Below, piece by piece: positions 1 to 13,297 of a stretch of 64,000 bases of DNA (position 1 is its first letter; the number at the start of each line of letters is the position of its first letter). A program made the translations under genes and the position numbers. A model generated the notes under the pieces. The model saw only the letters and a list, made by a program, of their open reading frames with translations, was not told where the DNA came from and did no database searches. This DNA comes from Streptomyces sp. TN58 (lineage in GTDB: Bacteria > Actinomycetota > Actinomycetes > Streptomycetales > Streptomycetaceae), in assembly GCF_001941845.1 (NCBI RefSeq), contig NZ_CP018870.1:1364001-1428000 (forward strand). Direction: 5' to 3'.

Positions 1-1767
1 CGGGTCCCAGCGGACGAGCGCCTGCACGGGGCGGAGCGTGGGCTCGGCGACCACCACGACCTGGCCGTCGGCGCGTACGAGGGAGGCGGCGGCGATCCAG
101 CGTCGCAGGGCGTCCTCCCCGGCGCGCAGGTCGGGGCGGGTCAGCATGGCCCAGCCGTCGAGGAGCAGCGCGGCGGCGTATCCGGTGCCGGCCGCCACCG
201 GTTCGGCGCCGGGGGTGCTCACGACGAGGGCGGGGCGGTCGGGTACCTCGTCCAGGACGTGGTCGCGGCCGGAGGTGCGTACGGGCACGGCCGGGAAGGC
301 CCGCCCCAGTTCCTCGGCGGTGCGCCGGGCGCCCACGACCTGGGCGCGCAGCCGGTAGGAGGAGCACTCCCCGCACTGCCAGGACGTCTCGCCGCGGCCG
401 CACCAGCCGCAGGTGAGGTCCCGTTCGTCGGGGGCTTCCAGGGGTCCGGCGCAGACCGTGCAGCGGGCGGGTGTGCGGCAGCGCTCGCACGCCAGTCGCG
501 GTACGTAGCCCCGGCGGGGCACCTGCACGAGGACGGGCCCGGTCTTGAGGCCTTCCCGTACGGTCTCCCACGCGAGGCTGGGCAGTCGGGCGGCGCGGGC
601 CGCCTCGTCGCGGGCGAGCAGTTCGTCGCCGACGGTGCGGATGCGGGGCGCGTGGGCCCGTACGGTCTCGCGGGGGGCCGTCAGAGGGCGGGCCCAGCCG
701 GTCTCGACGAGCTGGGCGGCCTCCACGGTGCAGCTGGTGCCGCCGGCGAGGAAGCCGCAGCCGTCGCTGACGGCGCGCAGTTCCAGCACCTCGCGGACGT
801 GCGGGAAGGGGGCGCGGTCCTCGCTGTGGCCGGAGTCGCCGTCGTCCCAGATGGCGACCAGTCCGAGGTCGCGTACGGGCGCGAACATCGCGGCCCGGGT
901 GCCGATGACGGCGCGGACGGAGCCCCGGTGGACGGCGAGCCACTGGCGGTAGCGCTTCTCGGGGCCGGACTCGGCGGTGAGCAGGGCGTGCCGGCCTTCG
1001 CCGAGGAGGGCCGTCAGGGCGGCGTCCACCCGTGCGGCGGTCCGGCCGTCGGGGAGTACGGCGAGGGCGCCGCGGCCGGAGGCCAGGGTCGCGGCCATGG
1101 CACGGGCGAGTTCGTCGGCCCAGCCGGGGCCGGGCAGGGCGGTCCACACCGCCCGGGGGGTGGCGCCGGCGGCGAGGGCGCGCAGGAAGCCGGGGCCCGC
1201 CTCGTACCGCTCCCAGCCGGCCGGTTCGGGCGCGGGGGGCGGTGGCAGCGGCTCCGGGGAGGGTTTGGCCTCGGCGCGGGCGTTGCGCGGGGGCAGGGCG
1301 AGCTGGAGTACGTCGGCGAGGCTGCCGGCGTACCGGTCGGCGACGGCGCGGGTGAGCGCGAGCATGCGCGGGCCGAGGACGACCTCGGGCGAGACGACCT
1401 GGGCGAGGGCGGCGAGGGCTCCGTTGTAGTCGGACTCGGCGCGGCGCTCCACGATGAAGCCGTCGATGAGGCCGCCGCCCTCGCGGCGGCCGCCGTGCAC
1501 CTGGTGGGAGCCGGCGCCGAAGCGGACGCGGACGCGGACGCCGGGCTGGGCGGCCTCGGACAGCTCGGCGGGCACGGCGTAGTCGAAGGTCCGGTCGAGG
1601 TGGAGCACGCCCTTGTTGACGAGGACCCGGGCGACGGGCAGCTCCTCGGCCAGGGCGGCCCCCCGCCAGGTACGCGGCTTCGCCTTGGGCGCCTTGGCCT
1701 TCGCCTCGGCGACCATCTCCCGGATCAGTGCGAGCTGCTCCGGCGGGGAATCATTCGCGCTGCTCAC
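1..1767 (-). CDS. priA: Primosomal protein N' (PriA), actinobacterial type, C-terminus cut by window edge
   Basis: Replication-restart protein that recognises stalled forks and helps reload the replicative helicase. The GTG start at 1767 opens a frame of 589 codons that runs off the left edge, so I estimate roughly the last 120 residues are missing. The N-terminal DNA-binding part (VARVLVNKGVLHLDRTFDYAVP) is well conserved, and four CxxC pairs around residues 425-460 (CERC, CTVC, CGWC, CGEC) form the zinc-binding region. The helicase core is degenerate: no GxxGxGKT Walker A is present where it should be, and the DEEHD Walker B region reads DDGDSG. Actinobacterial PriA proteins are known to lack helicase motifs, so this probably acts as a fork-recognition scaffold and not as a motor. 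It is separated from metK by a terminator. Confidence 0.9.
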   Translation of the reverse strand, partial: MSSANDSPPEQLALIREMVAEAKAKAPKAKPRTWRGAALAEELPVARVLVNKGVLHLDRTFDYAVPAELSEAAQPGVRVRVRFGAGSHQVHGGRREGGGLIDGFIVERRAESDYNGALAALAQVVSPEVVLGPRMLALTRAVADRYAGSLADVLQLALPPRNARAEAKPSPEPLPPPPAPEPAGWERYEAGPGFLRALAAGATPRAVWTALPGPGWADELARAMAATLASGRGALAVLPDGRTAARVDAALTALLGEGRHALLTAESGPEKRYRQWLAVHRGSVRAVIGTRAAMFAPVRDLGLVAIWDDGDSGHSEDRAPFPHVREVLELRAVSDGCGFLAGGTSCTVEAAQLVETGWARPLTAPRETVRAHAPRIRTVGDELLARDEAARAARLPSLAWETVREGLKTGPVLVQVPRRGYVPRLACERCRTPARCTVCAGPLEAPDERDLTCGWCGRGETSWQCGECSSYRLRAQVVGARRTAEELGRAFPAVPVRTSGRDHVLDEVPDRPALVVSTPGAEPVAAGTGYAAALLLDGWAMLTRPDLRAGEDALRRWIAAASLVRADGQVVVVAEPTLRPVQALVRWDP

Positions 1768-1810
1768 ATCAGCATTCTTACCAAACCGCTCTGACAGGCG
1801 GGCGTACGCG

Positions 1811-1842
1811 CAAGGCCCCGGACCGTGGGGTCCGGGGCCTTG
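1811..1842 (-). terminator. Intrinsic terminator of metK
   Basis: A 14-bp perfect inverted repeat (CAAGGCCCCGGACC / GGTCCGGGGCCTTG) with a 4-nt loop begins about 25 nt past the metK stop codon. There is no long U-run, as is usual in Streptomyces. Confidence 0.8.
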
Positions 1843-1867
1843 CGTCGGTGGTTCTGACAGCCGGACC

Positions 1868-3076
1868 TTACAGGCCGGCGGCCGCGCGCAGGGCGTCCAC
1901 GCGGTCGGTGCGCTCCCAGGTGAAGTCCGGCAGCTCACGGCCGAAGTGGCCGTAGGCGGCGGTCTGGGCGTAGATCGGGCGCAGCAGGTCGAGGTCGCGG
2001 ATGATCGCGGCCGGGCGCAGGTCGAAGACCTCGCCGATGGCGTCCTCGATCTTCTGCGTCTCGACCTTGGCGGTGCCGAAGGTCTCGACGAAGAGGCCGA
2101 CGGGCTCGGCCTTGCCGATGGCGTACGCGACCTGGACCTCGCAGCGCGAGGCGAGGCCGGCGGCGACCACGTTCTTGGCGACCCAGCGCATGGCGTAGGC
2201 GGCGGAGCGGTCGACCTTGGACGGGTCCTTGCCGGAGAAGGCGCCGCCGCCGTGGCGGGCCATGCCGCCGTAGGTGTCGATGATGATCTTGCGGCCGGTG
2301 AGGCCGGCGTCGCCCATGGGGCCGCCGATCTCGAAGCGGCCGGTCGGGTTGACCAGCAGGCGGTAGCCCTCGGTGTCGAGCTTGATGCCGTCCTCGACGA
2401 GCTGGGCCAGGACGTGCTCGACGACGAACTCGCGGATGTCGGGCGCGAGCAGCGAGTCGAGGTCGATGTCGGAGGCGTGCTGCGAGGAGACCACGACGGT
2501 GTCGAGGCGGACGGCCTTGTCGCCGTCGTACTCGATGGTGACCTGGGTCTTGCCGTCGGGGCGCAGGTACGGGATGGTCCCGTTCTTGCGGACCTCGGAC
2601 AGGCGCTTGGACAGCCGGTGCGCGATGTGGATCGGCAGCGGCATGAGCTCGGGGGTCTCGTCGCAGGCGTAGCCGAACATCAGGCCCTGGTCGCCGGCGC
2701 CCTGCTTGTCCAGCTCGTCCTCGTCGCCCTCGACGCGCTTCTCGTAGGCGGTGTCGACGCCCTGCGCGATGTCCGGGGACTGGGCGCCGATGGACACCGA
2801 CACGCCGCAGGAGGCGCCGTCGAAGCCCTTCTTCGAGGAGTCGTAGCCGATTTCGAGGATCTTGTCCCGGACGAGCTGCGCGATCGGCGCGTAGGCCTTC
2901 GTCGTCACCTCACCCGCGATGTGCACGAGGCCCGTGGTGATGAGGGTCTCCACGGCGACGCGCGAGGTCGGGTCCTCGGTGAGGAGTGCATCGAGGATCG
3001 TGTCGCTGATCTGGTCAGCGATCTTGTCGGGGTGGCCCTCGGTGACGGACTCCGAGGTGAACAGACGACGGGACAC
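1868..3076 (-). CDS. metK: S-adenosylmethionine synthetase
   Basis: Makes S-adenosylmethionine from methionine and ATP in the cytosol, supplying methyl groups. The 402-residue protein has the family's N-terminal [17 protein letters not shown] motif, the GAGDQG stretch and the P-loop-like [16 protein letters not shown]. The frame extends upstream to an ATG at 3127, but GTG 3076 is preferred because it follows AGGGAG by 7 nt and gives the conserved [12 protein letters not shown]-terminus. It lies 197 nt downstream of coaBC and is followed by its own terminator. I saw no recognisable SAM riboswitch in the leader. Confidence 0.97.
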   Translation of the reverse strand: MSRRLFTSESVTEGHPDKIADQISDTILDALLTEDPTSRVAVETLITTGLVHIAGEVTTKAYAPIAQLVRDKILEIGYDSSKKGFDGASCGVSVSIGAQSPDIAQGVDTAYEKRVEGDEDELDKQGAGDQGLMFGYACDETPELMPLPIHIAHRLSKRLSEVRKNGTIPYLRPDGKTQVTIEYDGDKAVRLDTVVVSSQHASDIDLDSLLAPDIREFVVEHVLAQLVEDGIKLDTEGYRLLVNPTGRFEIGGPMGDAGLTGRKIIIDTYGGMARHGGGAFSGKDPSKVDRSAAYAMRWVAKNVVAAGLASRCEVQVAYAIGKAEPVGLFVETFGTAKVETQKIEDAIGEVFDLRPAAIIRDLDLLRPIYAQTAAYGHFGRELPDFTWERTDRVDALRAAAGL

Positions 3077-3273
3077 AACGCTCCCTGGGGTTGCAGCGGC
3101 TGCTGGCTGATCATTTGGCGGAACCACATCGGGGGCTGCGCCCGATCACGTTCCGGATGCAGTTTATCGGTCGCGACCGTTGCCCGGACCATCCGTCTCG
3201 CCTTATGGGAGTCGTGTGACCTGCGGCACTGCCATTCTTACGTACGGAAGTGACCGAGTGAAGGGGAATCGGC

Positions 3274-4488
3274 TCAGGCGCGTCGCGGTGTGAACCGGCG
3301 CGTAACCTGGTCCCAGATTACTTCGGCGAGGGCTTCCTTCGGTCCGTAGGGCACCGCGATTTCGGACCCGTCAGAGGCCAGGATGATCGCCTCGTTCTCC
3401 TCGGATCCAAAGGTGCGCGTCTCGCCGACCTCGTTCACGACGAGAAGATCACATCCCTTGCGGCGGAGCTTGGCGCGGCCGTTGTCGAGGACGTGGTCGG
3501 TCTCCGCGGCGAAGCCCACGACGACCTGGCCCTCGCGGGCGCGGTCGGCCGAGATCTCGGCGAGGACGTCGGGGTTGCGCACGAGCGCGACCGGAGCGGG
3601 GTCCTCCCCGTCCTTCTTCTTGATCTTGCCGCCGGCGTACTCGGCGGGCCGGAAGTCGGCCACGGCCGCGGCCATGACCACGGCGTCGGCGTCCGCCGCC
3701 GCCTTGAGGACAGCTTCGCGCAGCTGTACGGCCGTGCCGACGCGTACGACGTCCACCCCCGCGGGGTCGGCCAGCGCGGCGTTGGCCGAGACCAGGGTGA
3801 CCCGCGCCCCGCGGGCGACGGCCGTACGGGCGAGCGCGTAGCCCTGCTTGCCGGAGGAGCGGTTGCCGAGGAAGCGCACGGGGTCCAGCGGTTCGCGGGT
3901 GCCGCCGGCGCTGATCACGACGTGGCGGCCTGCGAGGTCGGCCTCGGCGGCGCCGCGGCGCAGGACCTGCCGGCACACCTCGAAGATCTCCTCGGGGTCG
4001 GGCAGCCGCCCCTTGCCGGTGTCCTTGCCGGTGAGCCGGCCCACGGCGGGCTCGATGACGACGGCGCCGCGGCGGCGCAGGGTGGCCACGTTCTCCCGGG
4101 TGGCGGGGTGCTCCCACATCTCGGTGTGCATGGCGGGGGCGAAGACGACCGGGCACCGTGCGGTGAGCAGGGTGTTGGTGAGCAGGTCGTCGGCGAGGCC
4201 GTGGGCGGCCTTCGCGAGCATGTCGGCGGTGGCGGGGGCGACGACGACGAGGTCCGCGTCCTGGCCGATGCGGACGTGCGGGACCTCGTGGACGGTCTCC
4301 CACACCTCGGTGGAGGCGGGGTTCCCGGACAGGGCGGCCCAGGTGGCCTCGCCGACGAAGTTCAGGGAGGCGGCCGTGGGCACCACCCGTACGTCGTGCC
4401 CGGACTCGGTCAGGCGGCGGAGCAGTTCGCACGCCTTGTAGGCGGCGATGCCGCCGCTGACGCCCAGCACGACCTTCGGCTTACCCAT
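3274..4488 (-). CDS. coaBC: Bifunctional phosphopantothenoylcysteine decarboxylase / phosphopantothenate-cysteine ligase
   Basis: Catalyses two successive steps of coenzyme A synthesis: cysteine addition to 4'-phosphopantothenate, then FMN-dependent decarboxylation. The N-terminal half is the CoaC flavoprotein (VSGGIAAYKACELLRRL near residue 8; PAMHTEMW, where many homologues have PAMNxxMW). The C-terminal half is CoaB (SAGGTREPLDPVRFLGNRSS; VMAAAVADFRP). The ATG at 4488 is chosen over upstream in-frame ATGs because it gives the normal MGKPKVVLGVSGG start. The protein is 404 aa. It follows rpoZ, a gene order seen in many actinobacteria, but a strong hairpin separates the two. Confidence 0.96.
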   Translation of the reverse strand: MGKPKVVLGVSGGIAAYKACELLRRLTESGHDVRVVPTAASLNFVGEATWAALSGNPASTEVWETVHEVPHVRIGQDADLVVVAPATADMLAKAAHGLADDLLTNTLLTARCPVVFAPAMHTEMWEHPATRENVATLRRRGAVVIEPAVGRLTGKDTGKGRLPDPEEIFEVCRQVLRRGAAEADLAGRHVVISAGGTREPLDPVRFLGNRSSGKQGYALARTAVARGARVTLVSANAALADPAGVDVVRVGTAVQLREAVLKAAADADAVVMAAAVADFRPAEYAGGKIKKKDGEDPAPVALVRNPDVLAEISADRAREGQVVVGFAAETDHVLDNGRAKLRRKGCDLLVVNEVGETRTFGSEENEAIILASDGSEIAVPYGPKEALAEVIWDQVTRRFTPRRA

Positions 4489-4568
4489 CCGAGCACACCC
4501 CTTTTTGTCACTCTCGACTCGTCCGACACGTTCGGCCATCGACCGTCGTATCCACCCATGACACACCA

Positions 4569-4597
4569 CAGGCCCGGCAGGTGTTCTGCCGGGCCTG
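4569..4597 (-). terminator. Intrinsic terminator of rpoZ
   Basis: A perfect 12-bp stem (CAGGCCCGGCAG / CTGCCGGGCCTG) with a 5-nt loop starts 24 nt after the rpoZ stop and precedes coaBC. Confidence 0.8.
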
Positions 4598-4620
4598 GGG
4601 TGAAGGAACTTGCCGGTGCC

Positions 4621-4893
4621 TTACTGGGCCGGGGCCTCGATGGCCTCGGAGGTCAGCAGACCCGCGTTGATCTCGCGCAGCGCGATCGAAAGCGGCTTCT
4701 CGTGGACGTGGGTGTCCACCAGCGGGCCGACGTACTCAAGCAGGCCCTCACCGAGCTGCGAGTAGTACGCGTTGATCTGACGCGCGCGCTTGGCCGCGTA
4801 GATCACGAGGCTGTACTTCGAGTCCGTGGCTTCGAGCAGCTCGTCGATCGGCGGGTTGATGATGCCCTCGGGCGCAGTGATGGAAGAGGACAC
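4621..4893 (-). CDS. rpoZ: RNA polymerase omega subunit
   Basis: Small RNA polymerase subunit that helps fold and assemble the beta' subunit. In many bacteria it forms part of a ppGpp site. The 90-aa protein carries the omega core ([20 protein letters not shown], then the [12 protein letters not shown] helix) and the usual actinobacterial C-terminal extension. It lies 75 nt downstream of gmk, the conserved gmk-rpoZ order, and is followed by a terminator. Confidence 0.96.
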   Translation of the reverse strand: MSSSITAPEGIINPPIDELLEATDSKYSLVIYAAKRARQINAYYSQLGEGLLEYVGPLVDTHVHEKPLSIALREINAGLLTSEAIEAPAQ

Positions 4894-4968
4894 GCTCTAC
4901 CTTCCGAAGATGGATGAAAGTTTGGGCCGTCCGGTGTCGGGCGACTTCTGTGAAGATCGATCGACGAT

Positions 4969-5532
4969 TCAGACAACTTCCATCAAGGCTAGCAGCTCAC
5001 GTGCTACGTCCTCGACGGAGGTGTTGACCAGGGTGACGTCGAACTCCGACTCGGCAGCGAGTTCGATCTTGGCAGCGGCGAGCCGGCGGTCGATCACCTC
5101 GGCCGATTCGGTACCCCGGCCGGTGAGCCGGCGGACCAGCTCCTCCCAGCTCGGCGGGGCCAGGAAGACCAGCTGGGCCTCGGGCATGGACTCGCGGACG
5201 AGTCGCGCGCCCTGGAGGTCGATCTCCAGCAGTACGGGCTCGCCGTTTTCGAGGCGTTCCAGCACCGCGCCGCGCGGTGTGCCGTAGCGGTTGCCCGCGA
5301 ACTCGGCCCACTCCAGCAGCTCGCCGTTGGCGATCAGCTTGTCGAACTCGTCGTCGTTGACGAAGAAGTACTGGACTCCGTGTCGCTCACCGGGCCGCGG
5401 CTTGCGGGTGGTGGCCGACACCGAGAGCCATACCTCGGGGTGAACCTTGCGCATATGCGCGACGACCGTGCTCTTGCCGACCCCTGAGGGGCCGGAGAGC
5501 ACGGTCAGCCGCGGACGAACCTCTGCTGCCAT
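4969..5532 (-). CDS. gmk: Guanylate kinase
   Basis: Phosphorylates GMP to GDP with ATP. The 187-aa protein has the P-loop [10 protein letters not shown] near residue 13, the GMP-binding [11 protein letters not shown] stretch, YFFV and the GNRYGT loop. The frame is open for 68 codons upstream, but ATG 5532 gives the normal kinase length. The location between sihF and rpoZ matches the conserved actinobacterial ihf-gmk-rpoZ block. Confidence 0.96.
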   Translation of the reverse strand: MAAEVRPRLTVLSGPSGVGKSTVVAHMRKVHPEVWLSVSATTRKPRPGERHGVQYFFVNDDEFDKLIANGELLEWAEFAGNRYGTPRGAVLERLENGEPVLLEIDLQGARLVRESMPEAQLVFLAPPSWEELVRRLTGRGTESAEVIDRRLAAAKIELAAESEFDVTLVNTSVEDVARELLALMEVV

Positions 5533-5593
5533 AGAGCGATTATCCAGGTTCTCGGGACTGCCTGAGAACACCGGGAGAACGCCAGGCGACGCC

Positions 5594-5917
5594 TCAGGCG
5601 CCGGTGCTGCCGAACTCGCGCTCCAGAGAGGCGATCTGGTTGGAGCCGAGACCTCGAACACGCCGGGACTCGGAGATGCCGAGACGCTCCATGATCTGCT
5701 TGGCGCGCACCTTGCCCACGCCAGGCAGGGACTCAAGCAGGGCGGAGACCTTCATCTTGCCGATGACGTCGTTCTCCTGACCCGTCTTGATGACCTCTTG
5801 GAGCGAGGCGCCGGAGTGCTTGAGTCGATTCTTCACCTCGGCCCGCTCCCGGCGAGCCGCGGCGGCCTTTTCGAGCGCGGCTGCGCGCTGTTCAGGGGTA
5901 AGGGGCGGAAGAGCCAC
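5594..5917 (-). CDS. sihF: Actinobacterial integration host factor (nucleoid-associated protein)
   Basis: Small nucleoid-associated DNA-binding protein of Streptomyces (sIHF; mIHF in mycobacteria), which affects chromosome condensation, sporulation and antibiotic production. It is not homologous to the E. coli IHF dimer. The 107-aa protein shows a basic N-terminal helix ([16 protein letters not shown]) and the helix-two-turn-helix [21 protein letters not shown] 5917 is chosen over the upstream ATG because AGGTGA lies 7 nt before it and [13 protein letters not shown] is the family N-terminus. The gene is followed 61 nt later by gmk. Confidence 0.95.
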   Translation of the reverse strand: MALPPLTPEQRAAALEKAAAARRERAEVKNRLKHSGASLQEVIKTGQENDVIGKMKVSALLESLPGVGKVRAKQIMERLGISESRRVRGLGSNQIASLEREFGSTGA

Positions 5918-6231
5918 GCCTACGTCACCTCGGATGTCGAACTGTCGGATACGGACCGGTGGGGAACCCAAGGGCACCACACCAGGCGAGCTCCCGAACA
6001 GCGATGGAACTCGTTCGCTGCGCGTTCACTCTGCTCGGAGACTAGCGGCCAACACCGCTCCAGTCAGCGAGAACGAACGAAAAGTCCTGGTCAGCCTCCA
6101 CTGAACCGTACATCACGGACAAAATACCCCGGTTTTGTCCGGTGAAGAGCGTTCGAATTTCGTCAGAAAGTGCGAGACCCCGCTCCGCGCGGCTGCGGAG
6201 GGGGGTCCCACGAGGTCCTGCCGGGTCTCCC
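5918..6231. other. Gene-free region between pyrF and sihF
   Basis: This 314-bp stretch has no convincing gene. It must hold the sihF promoter and the sihF ribosome binding site (AGGTGA, minus strand, 5925-5930). A 9-bp inverted repeat, CGGACAAAA (6116-6124) / TTTTGTCCG (6133-6141), may be an operator or a weak terminator after pyrF. I could not assign -35/-10 boxes confidently. Confidence 0.6.
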
Positions 6232-7067
6232 CTACGCGGAGACGGCCTCGCTGATCTCGTCGGCGAAGCGCCGCGCCGAGTCGCGCAGGGCGCTCACGTC
6301 CGGGCCGTGCCCGAGGACACCGCGCGAGACGTTCGGGACCACGTTGCGCACGGCCTTGCCGAAGACCGCCGGCAGGTCCGCCGCGGTCGCGCCCTGCGCG
6401 CCGATGCCGGGCGCGAGGAGCGGTCCGTTGATGTCGAGGTCGAAGGAGGACAGGTCACCCAGGGTGGCGCCGACCACCGCGCCGAAGGATCCCATCGGGT
6501 CGGCGCCGGCGTTCTCCGCGGCCAGGTGCGCCAGCATCGTGGCTCCGATGGTGCGGCCGTCCTCGCGGACGGCGCGCTGGACCTCGGCGCCCTCCGGGTT
6601 GGAGGTGAGGGCCAGGACGAACAGGCCCGCGCCCGACGTCCGCGCCAGCTCCACGGCCGGCGCCAAAGAGCCGTAGCCGAGGTACGGGGACACCGTCAGC
6701 GCGTCGGAGAACAGCGGCGAGGCCGGGTCGAGGAAGGCCGAGGCGTAGGCGGCCATGGTCGAGCCGATGTCGCCGCGCTTGGCGTCCATGACGACGAGGG
6801 TCCCGGCCGCCCGGGCGTCGGCGACGGTCCGCTCCAGGACGGCGACGCCCTTGGAGCCGAACCTCTCGAAGAAGGCGGCCTGCGGCTTGAAGACCGCCAC
6901 CGACTCCGCGAGGGCCTCGACGACCGTGCGGGAGAAGTGCTCCAGGCCCGCGATGTCGTCCTGGAGGCCCCACTGCGCCAGCAGGGCGGCGTGGGGGTCG
7001 ATGCCCACGCACAGCGGGCCGCGGGAGTCCATCGCGGCGCGCAGGCGGGTGCCGAAGGGGGTCAGGG

Positions 7068-7071
<4 letters not shown>
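6232..7071 (-). CDS. pyrF: Orotidine 5'-phosphate decarboxylase
   Basis: Last step of UMP synthesis, decarboxylating OMP. The 279-aa protein has the catalytic [14 protein letters not shown] motif and the substrate contact LCVGIDPH near the N-terminus, and matches the longer type-2 OMP decarboxylases of actinobacteria and myxobacteria. GTG 7071 overlaps the pyrD stop (GTGA), so the two are translationally coupled. It is the last gene of the pyr cluster. Confidence 0.96.
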
Positions 7072-8177
<1,106 letters not shown>

Positions 8178-8224
8178 CGTCCGATTTTTCCCTTGAATCC
8201 CTTGTGCGCTCGGATGGACCTCAT

Positions 8225-8266
8225 GAAAGGGGGGACACCGGTCGCTGTCGCCGGTGCCCCCCTTTC
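8225..8266 (-). terminator. Long GC hairpin between carB and pyrD (terminator or attenuator)
   Basis: Two arms, GAAAGGGGGG(A)CACCGG and CCGGTGCCCCCCTTTC, pair over about 16 bp around a 10-nt loop, 9 nt after the carB stop. It sits inside an otherwise tightly coupled operon, so it could reduce pyrDF transcription or protect carB mRNA from 3' decay. Confidence 0.65.
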
Positions 8267-8275
8267 GTACGGCTG

Positions 8276-11576
<3,301 letters not shown>

Positions 11577-11584
<8 letters not shown>

Positions 11585-12719
11585 GCTCGGCCTCCATCAG
11601 GGATACGAAACGGTCGAAGAGGTACGCGGCGTCGTGCGGGCCGGCGGCCGCTTCGGGGTGGTACTGGACGGAGAAGGCCGGCTGGTCGAGCAGCTGGAGG
11701 CCTTCGACGACCTGGTCGTTCAGGCAGACGTGGGAGACCTCGGCGCGGCCGTAGGGGGTCTCGGAGACCTTGTCCAGGGGCGCGTCGACGGCGAAGCCGT
11801 GGTTGTGCGCGGTGACCTCGACCTTGCCGGTGGTGCGGTCCTGGACCGGCTGGTTGATGCCGCGGTGGCCGTACTTCAGCTTGTAGGTGCCGAAGCCGAG
11901 TGCGCGGCCGAGGATCTGGTTGCCGAAGCAGATGCCGAAGAGCGGGGTCCTGCGCTCCAGGACGCCCTGCATGACGGAGACGGGGCCGTCGGCGGTGGCC
12001 GGGTCGCCCGGGCCGTTGGAGAAGAACACGCCGTCGGGCTGGACGGCGTAGACGTCCTCGACGGTGGCGGTGGCGGGCAGGACGTGGACCTCGATGCCGC
12101 GCTCGGCCATGCGGTGCGGGGTCATGCCCTTGATGCCGAGGTCGACGGCGGCGACGGTGAAGCGCTTCTCGCCGATCGCGGGGACGACGTACGCCTCCTT
12201 GGTGGCGACCTCGGCGGAGAGGTTGGCGCCCTTCATCTGCGGCTGCGCCTGGACCTTGGCCAGCAGGGCCGCGTCGTCGGCGATGGCCTCGCCGGAGAAG
12301 ATGCCGACCCGCATGGCGCCGCGCTCGCGCAGGTGGCGGGTCAGGGCGCGGGTGTCGACGCCGCAGATGCCGACGACGCCCTGGCTGACGAGCTCGTCGT
12401 CCAGCGTGCGCCGGGAGCGCCAGTTGGAGGGGAGGCGGGCGGGGTCGCGTACGACGTAGCCGGAGACCCAGATGCGGGAGGACTCGGGGTCCTCGTCGTT
12501 GACGCCGGTGTTGCCCACGTGGGGGGCGGTCATCACGACGACCTGCCGGTGGTACGACGGGTCGGTGAGGGTCTCCTGGTAGCCGGTCATGCCGGTGGAG
12601 AACACGGCCTCGCCGAAGGTCTCCCCCACTGCGCCGTAGGCGCGGCCGCGGAAGATGCGGCCGTCCTCCAGGACGAGTACGGCGGGAGCTTTGGCTGCTC
12701 CCCTGGTGGAGGTCGTCAT
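11577..12719 (-). CDS. carA: Carbamoyl-phosphate synthase, small (glutaminase) subunit
   Basis: Hydrolyses glutamine and passes ammonia to CarB. The 380-aa protein has an N-terminal small-subunit domain ([33 protein letters not shown]) and a class I amidotransferase domain with the nucleophile in [14 protein letters not shown] and the QYHPEA histidine/glutamate. ATG 12719 overlaps the stop of the preceding membrane-protein gene (ATGA). A longer open frame upstream is a shadow of that gene. Confidence 0.97.
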
Positions 12720-13297
12720 CGTTCGGCGCCTTCCGTCGTGATGGATGGGTTCATGAGGTTGATCGCTTCGACCCAGGCGGCGTGTTCGGCCGCGCGGTCG
12801 GAGCGGAATCCGGAGTCGATCAGCTTGTCGCCGTGCGCCCAGGTGACGACGAGCAGACCGCCCTCGGTGAGTACCTTGCCCGCGATTCCCTTGTCGAGGC
12901 GGGCGCCGCGCAGCTGCGCGGCCGGTACGAAGAAGTCGCCTGCACCCGGTCGGACCACGTCGAGGCCCGCGTCCGTGAGGGTGAGCTCGACCCGGCTGCG
13001 GATGCCCAGGCCGTGGGCGACGATCCGGTCGAGCCACTGTCCGGCGGTGGTGGAGCCGTGGTAGCGGCCGGTCAGGGCCAGCCGGTGCGCGGGGAGGCCG
13101 TCGGGGGCTGCGGGGAGCTCGGGCAGGTCGTTCTGCAGGGCCCCCCGCCATTTCCAGCCCTGCCGCATCAGCCAGTACACGAACGCGATGAAGACGACGA
13201 GGCCGATCACCCACGCGATGCGTGCGCCGACTTCGGTCACCTCCGCCGACTGTCGTTCGGCGGCCTCGGCGGCCAGTTGGATCACTGCAGGTGTCAC
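12716..13297 (-). CDS. Single-span membrane protein of the pyr operon, function unknown
   Basis: A 193-aa protein with no known function. One transmembrane helix (about residues 27-44, [19 protein letters not shown]) is followed by a cytoplasmic domain of about 145 residues that looks like a small beta-rich, PH-like fold. This fold reading is inferred from hydrophobic periodicity, not established. GTG 13297 overlaps the pyrC stop (GTGA) and the stop overlaps the carA start (ATGA), so it is translated as part of the operon. Its place between pyrC and carA suggests a pyrimidine-related or membrane-tethering role, but nothing in the sequence proves it. Confidence 0.85.
   Translation of the reverse strand: MTPAVIQLAAEAAERQSAEVTEVGARIAWVIGLVVFIAFVYWLMRQGWKWRGALQNDLPELPAAPDGLPAHRLALTGRYHGSTTAGQWLDRIVAHGLGIRSRVELTLTDAGLDVVRPGAGDFFVPAAQLRGARLDKGIAGKVLTEGGLLVVTWAHGDKLIDSGFRSDRAAEHAAWVEAINLMNPSITTEGAER

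Noticed and set aside
259..1794. 511-aa plus-strand frame
   Set aside because: Antisense shadow of priA, low-complexity Gly/Ala sequence; the opposite strand gives a clear PriA.
3077..3273. SAM riboswitch before metK
   Set aside because: No SAM-I or SAM-II aptamer pattern seen in the leader.
4488..4569. Start of coaBC at the upstream ATG 4569
   Set aside because: The added 27 residues have no family similarity, and ATG 4488 gives the standard N-terminus.
5532..5736. gmk N-terminal extension to 5736
   Set aside because: 68 extra residues overlap sihF and are not part of any guanylate kinase.
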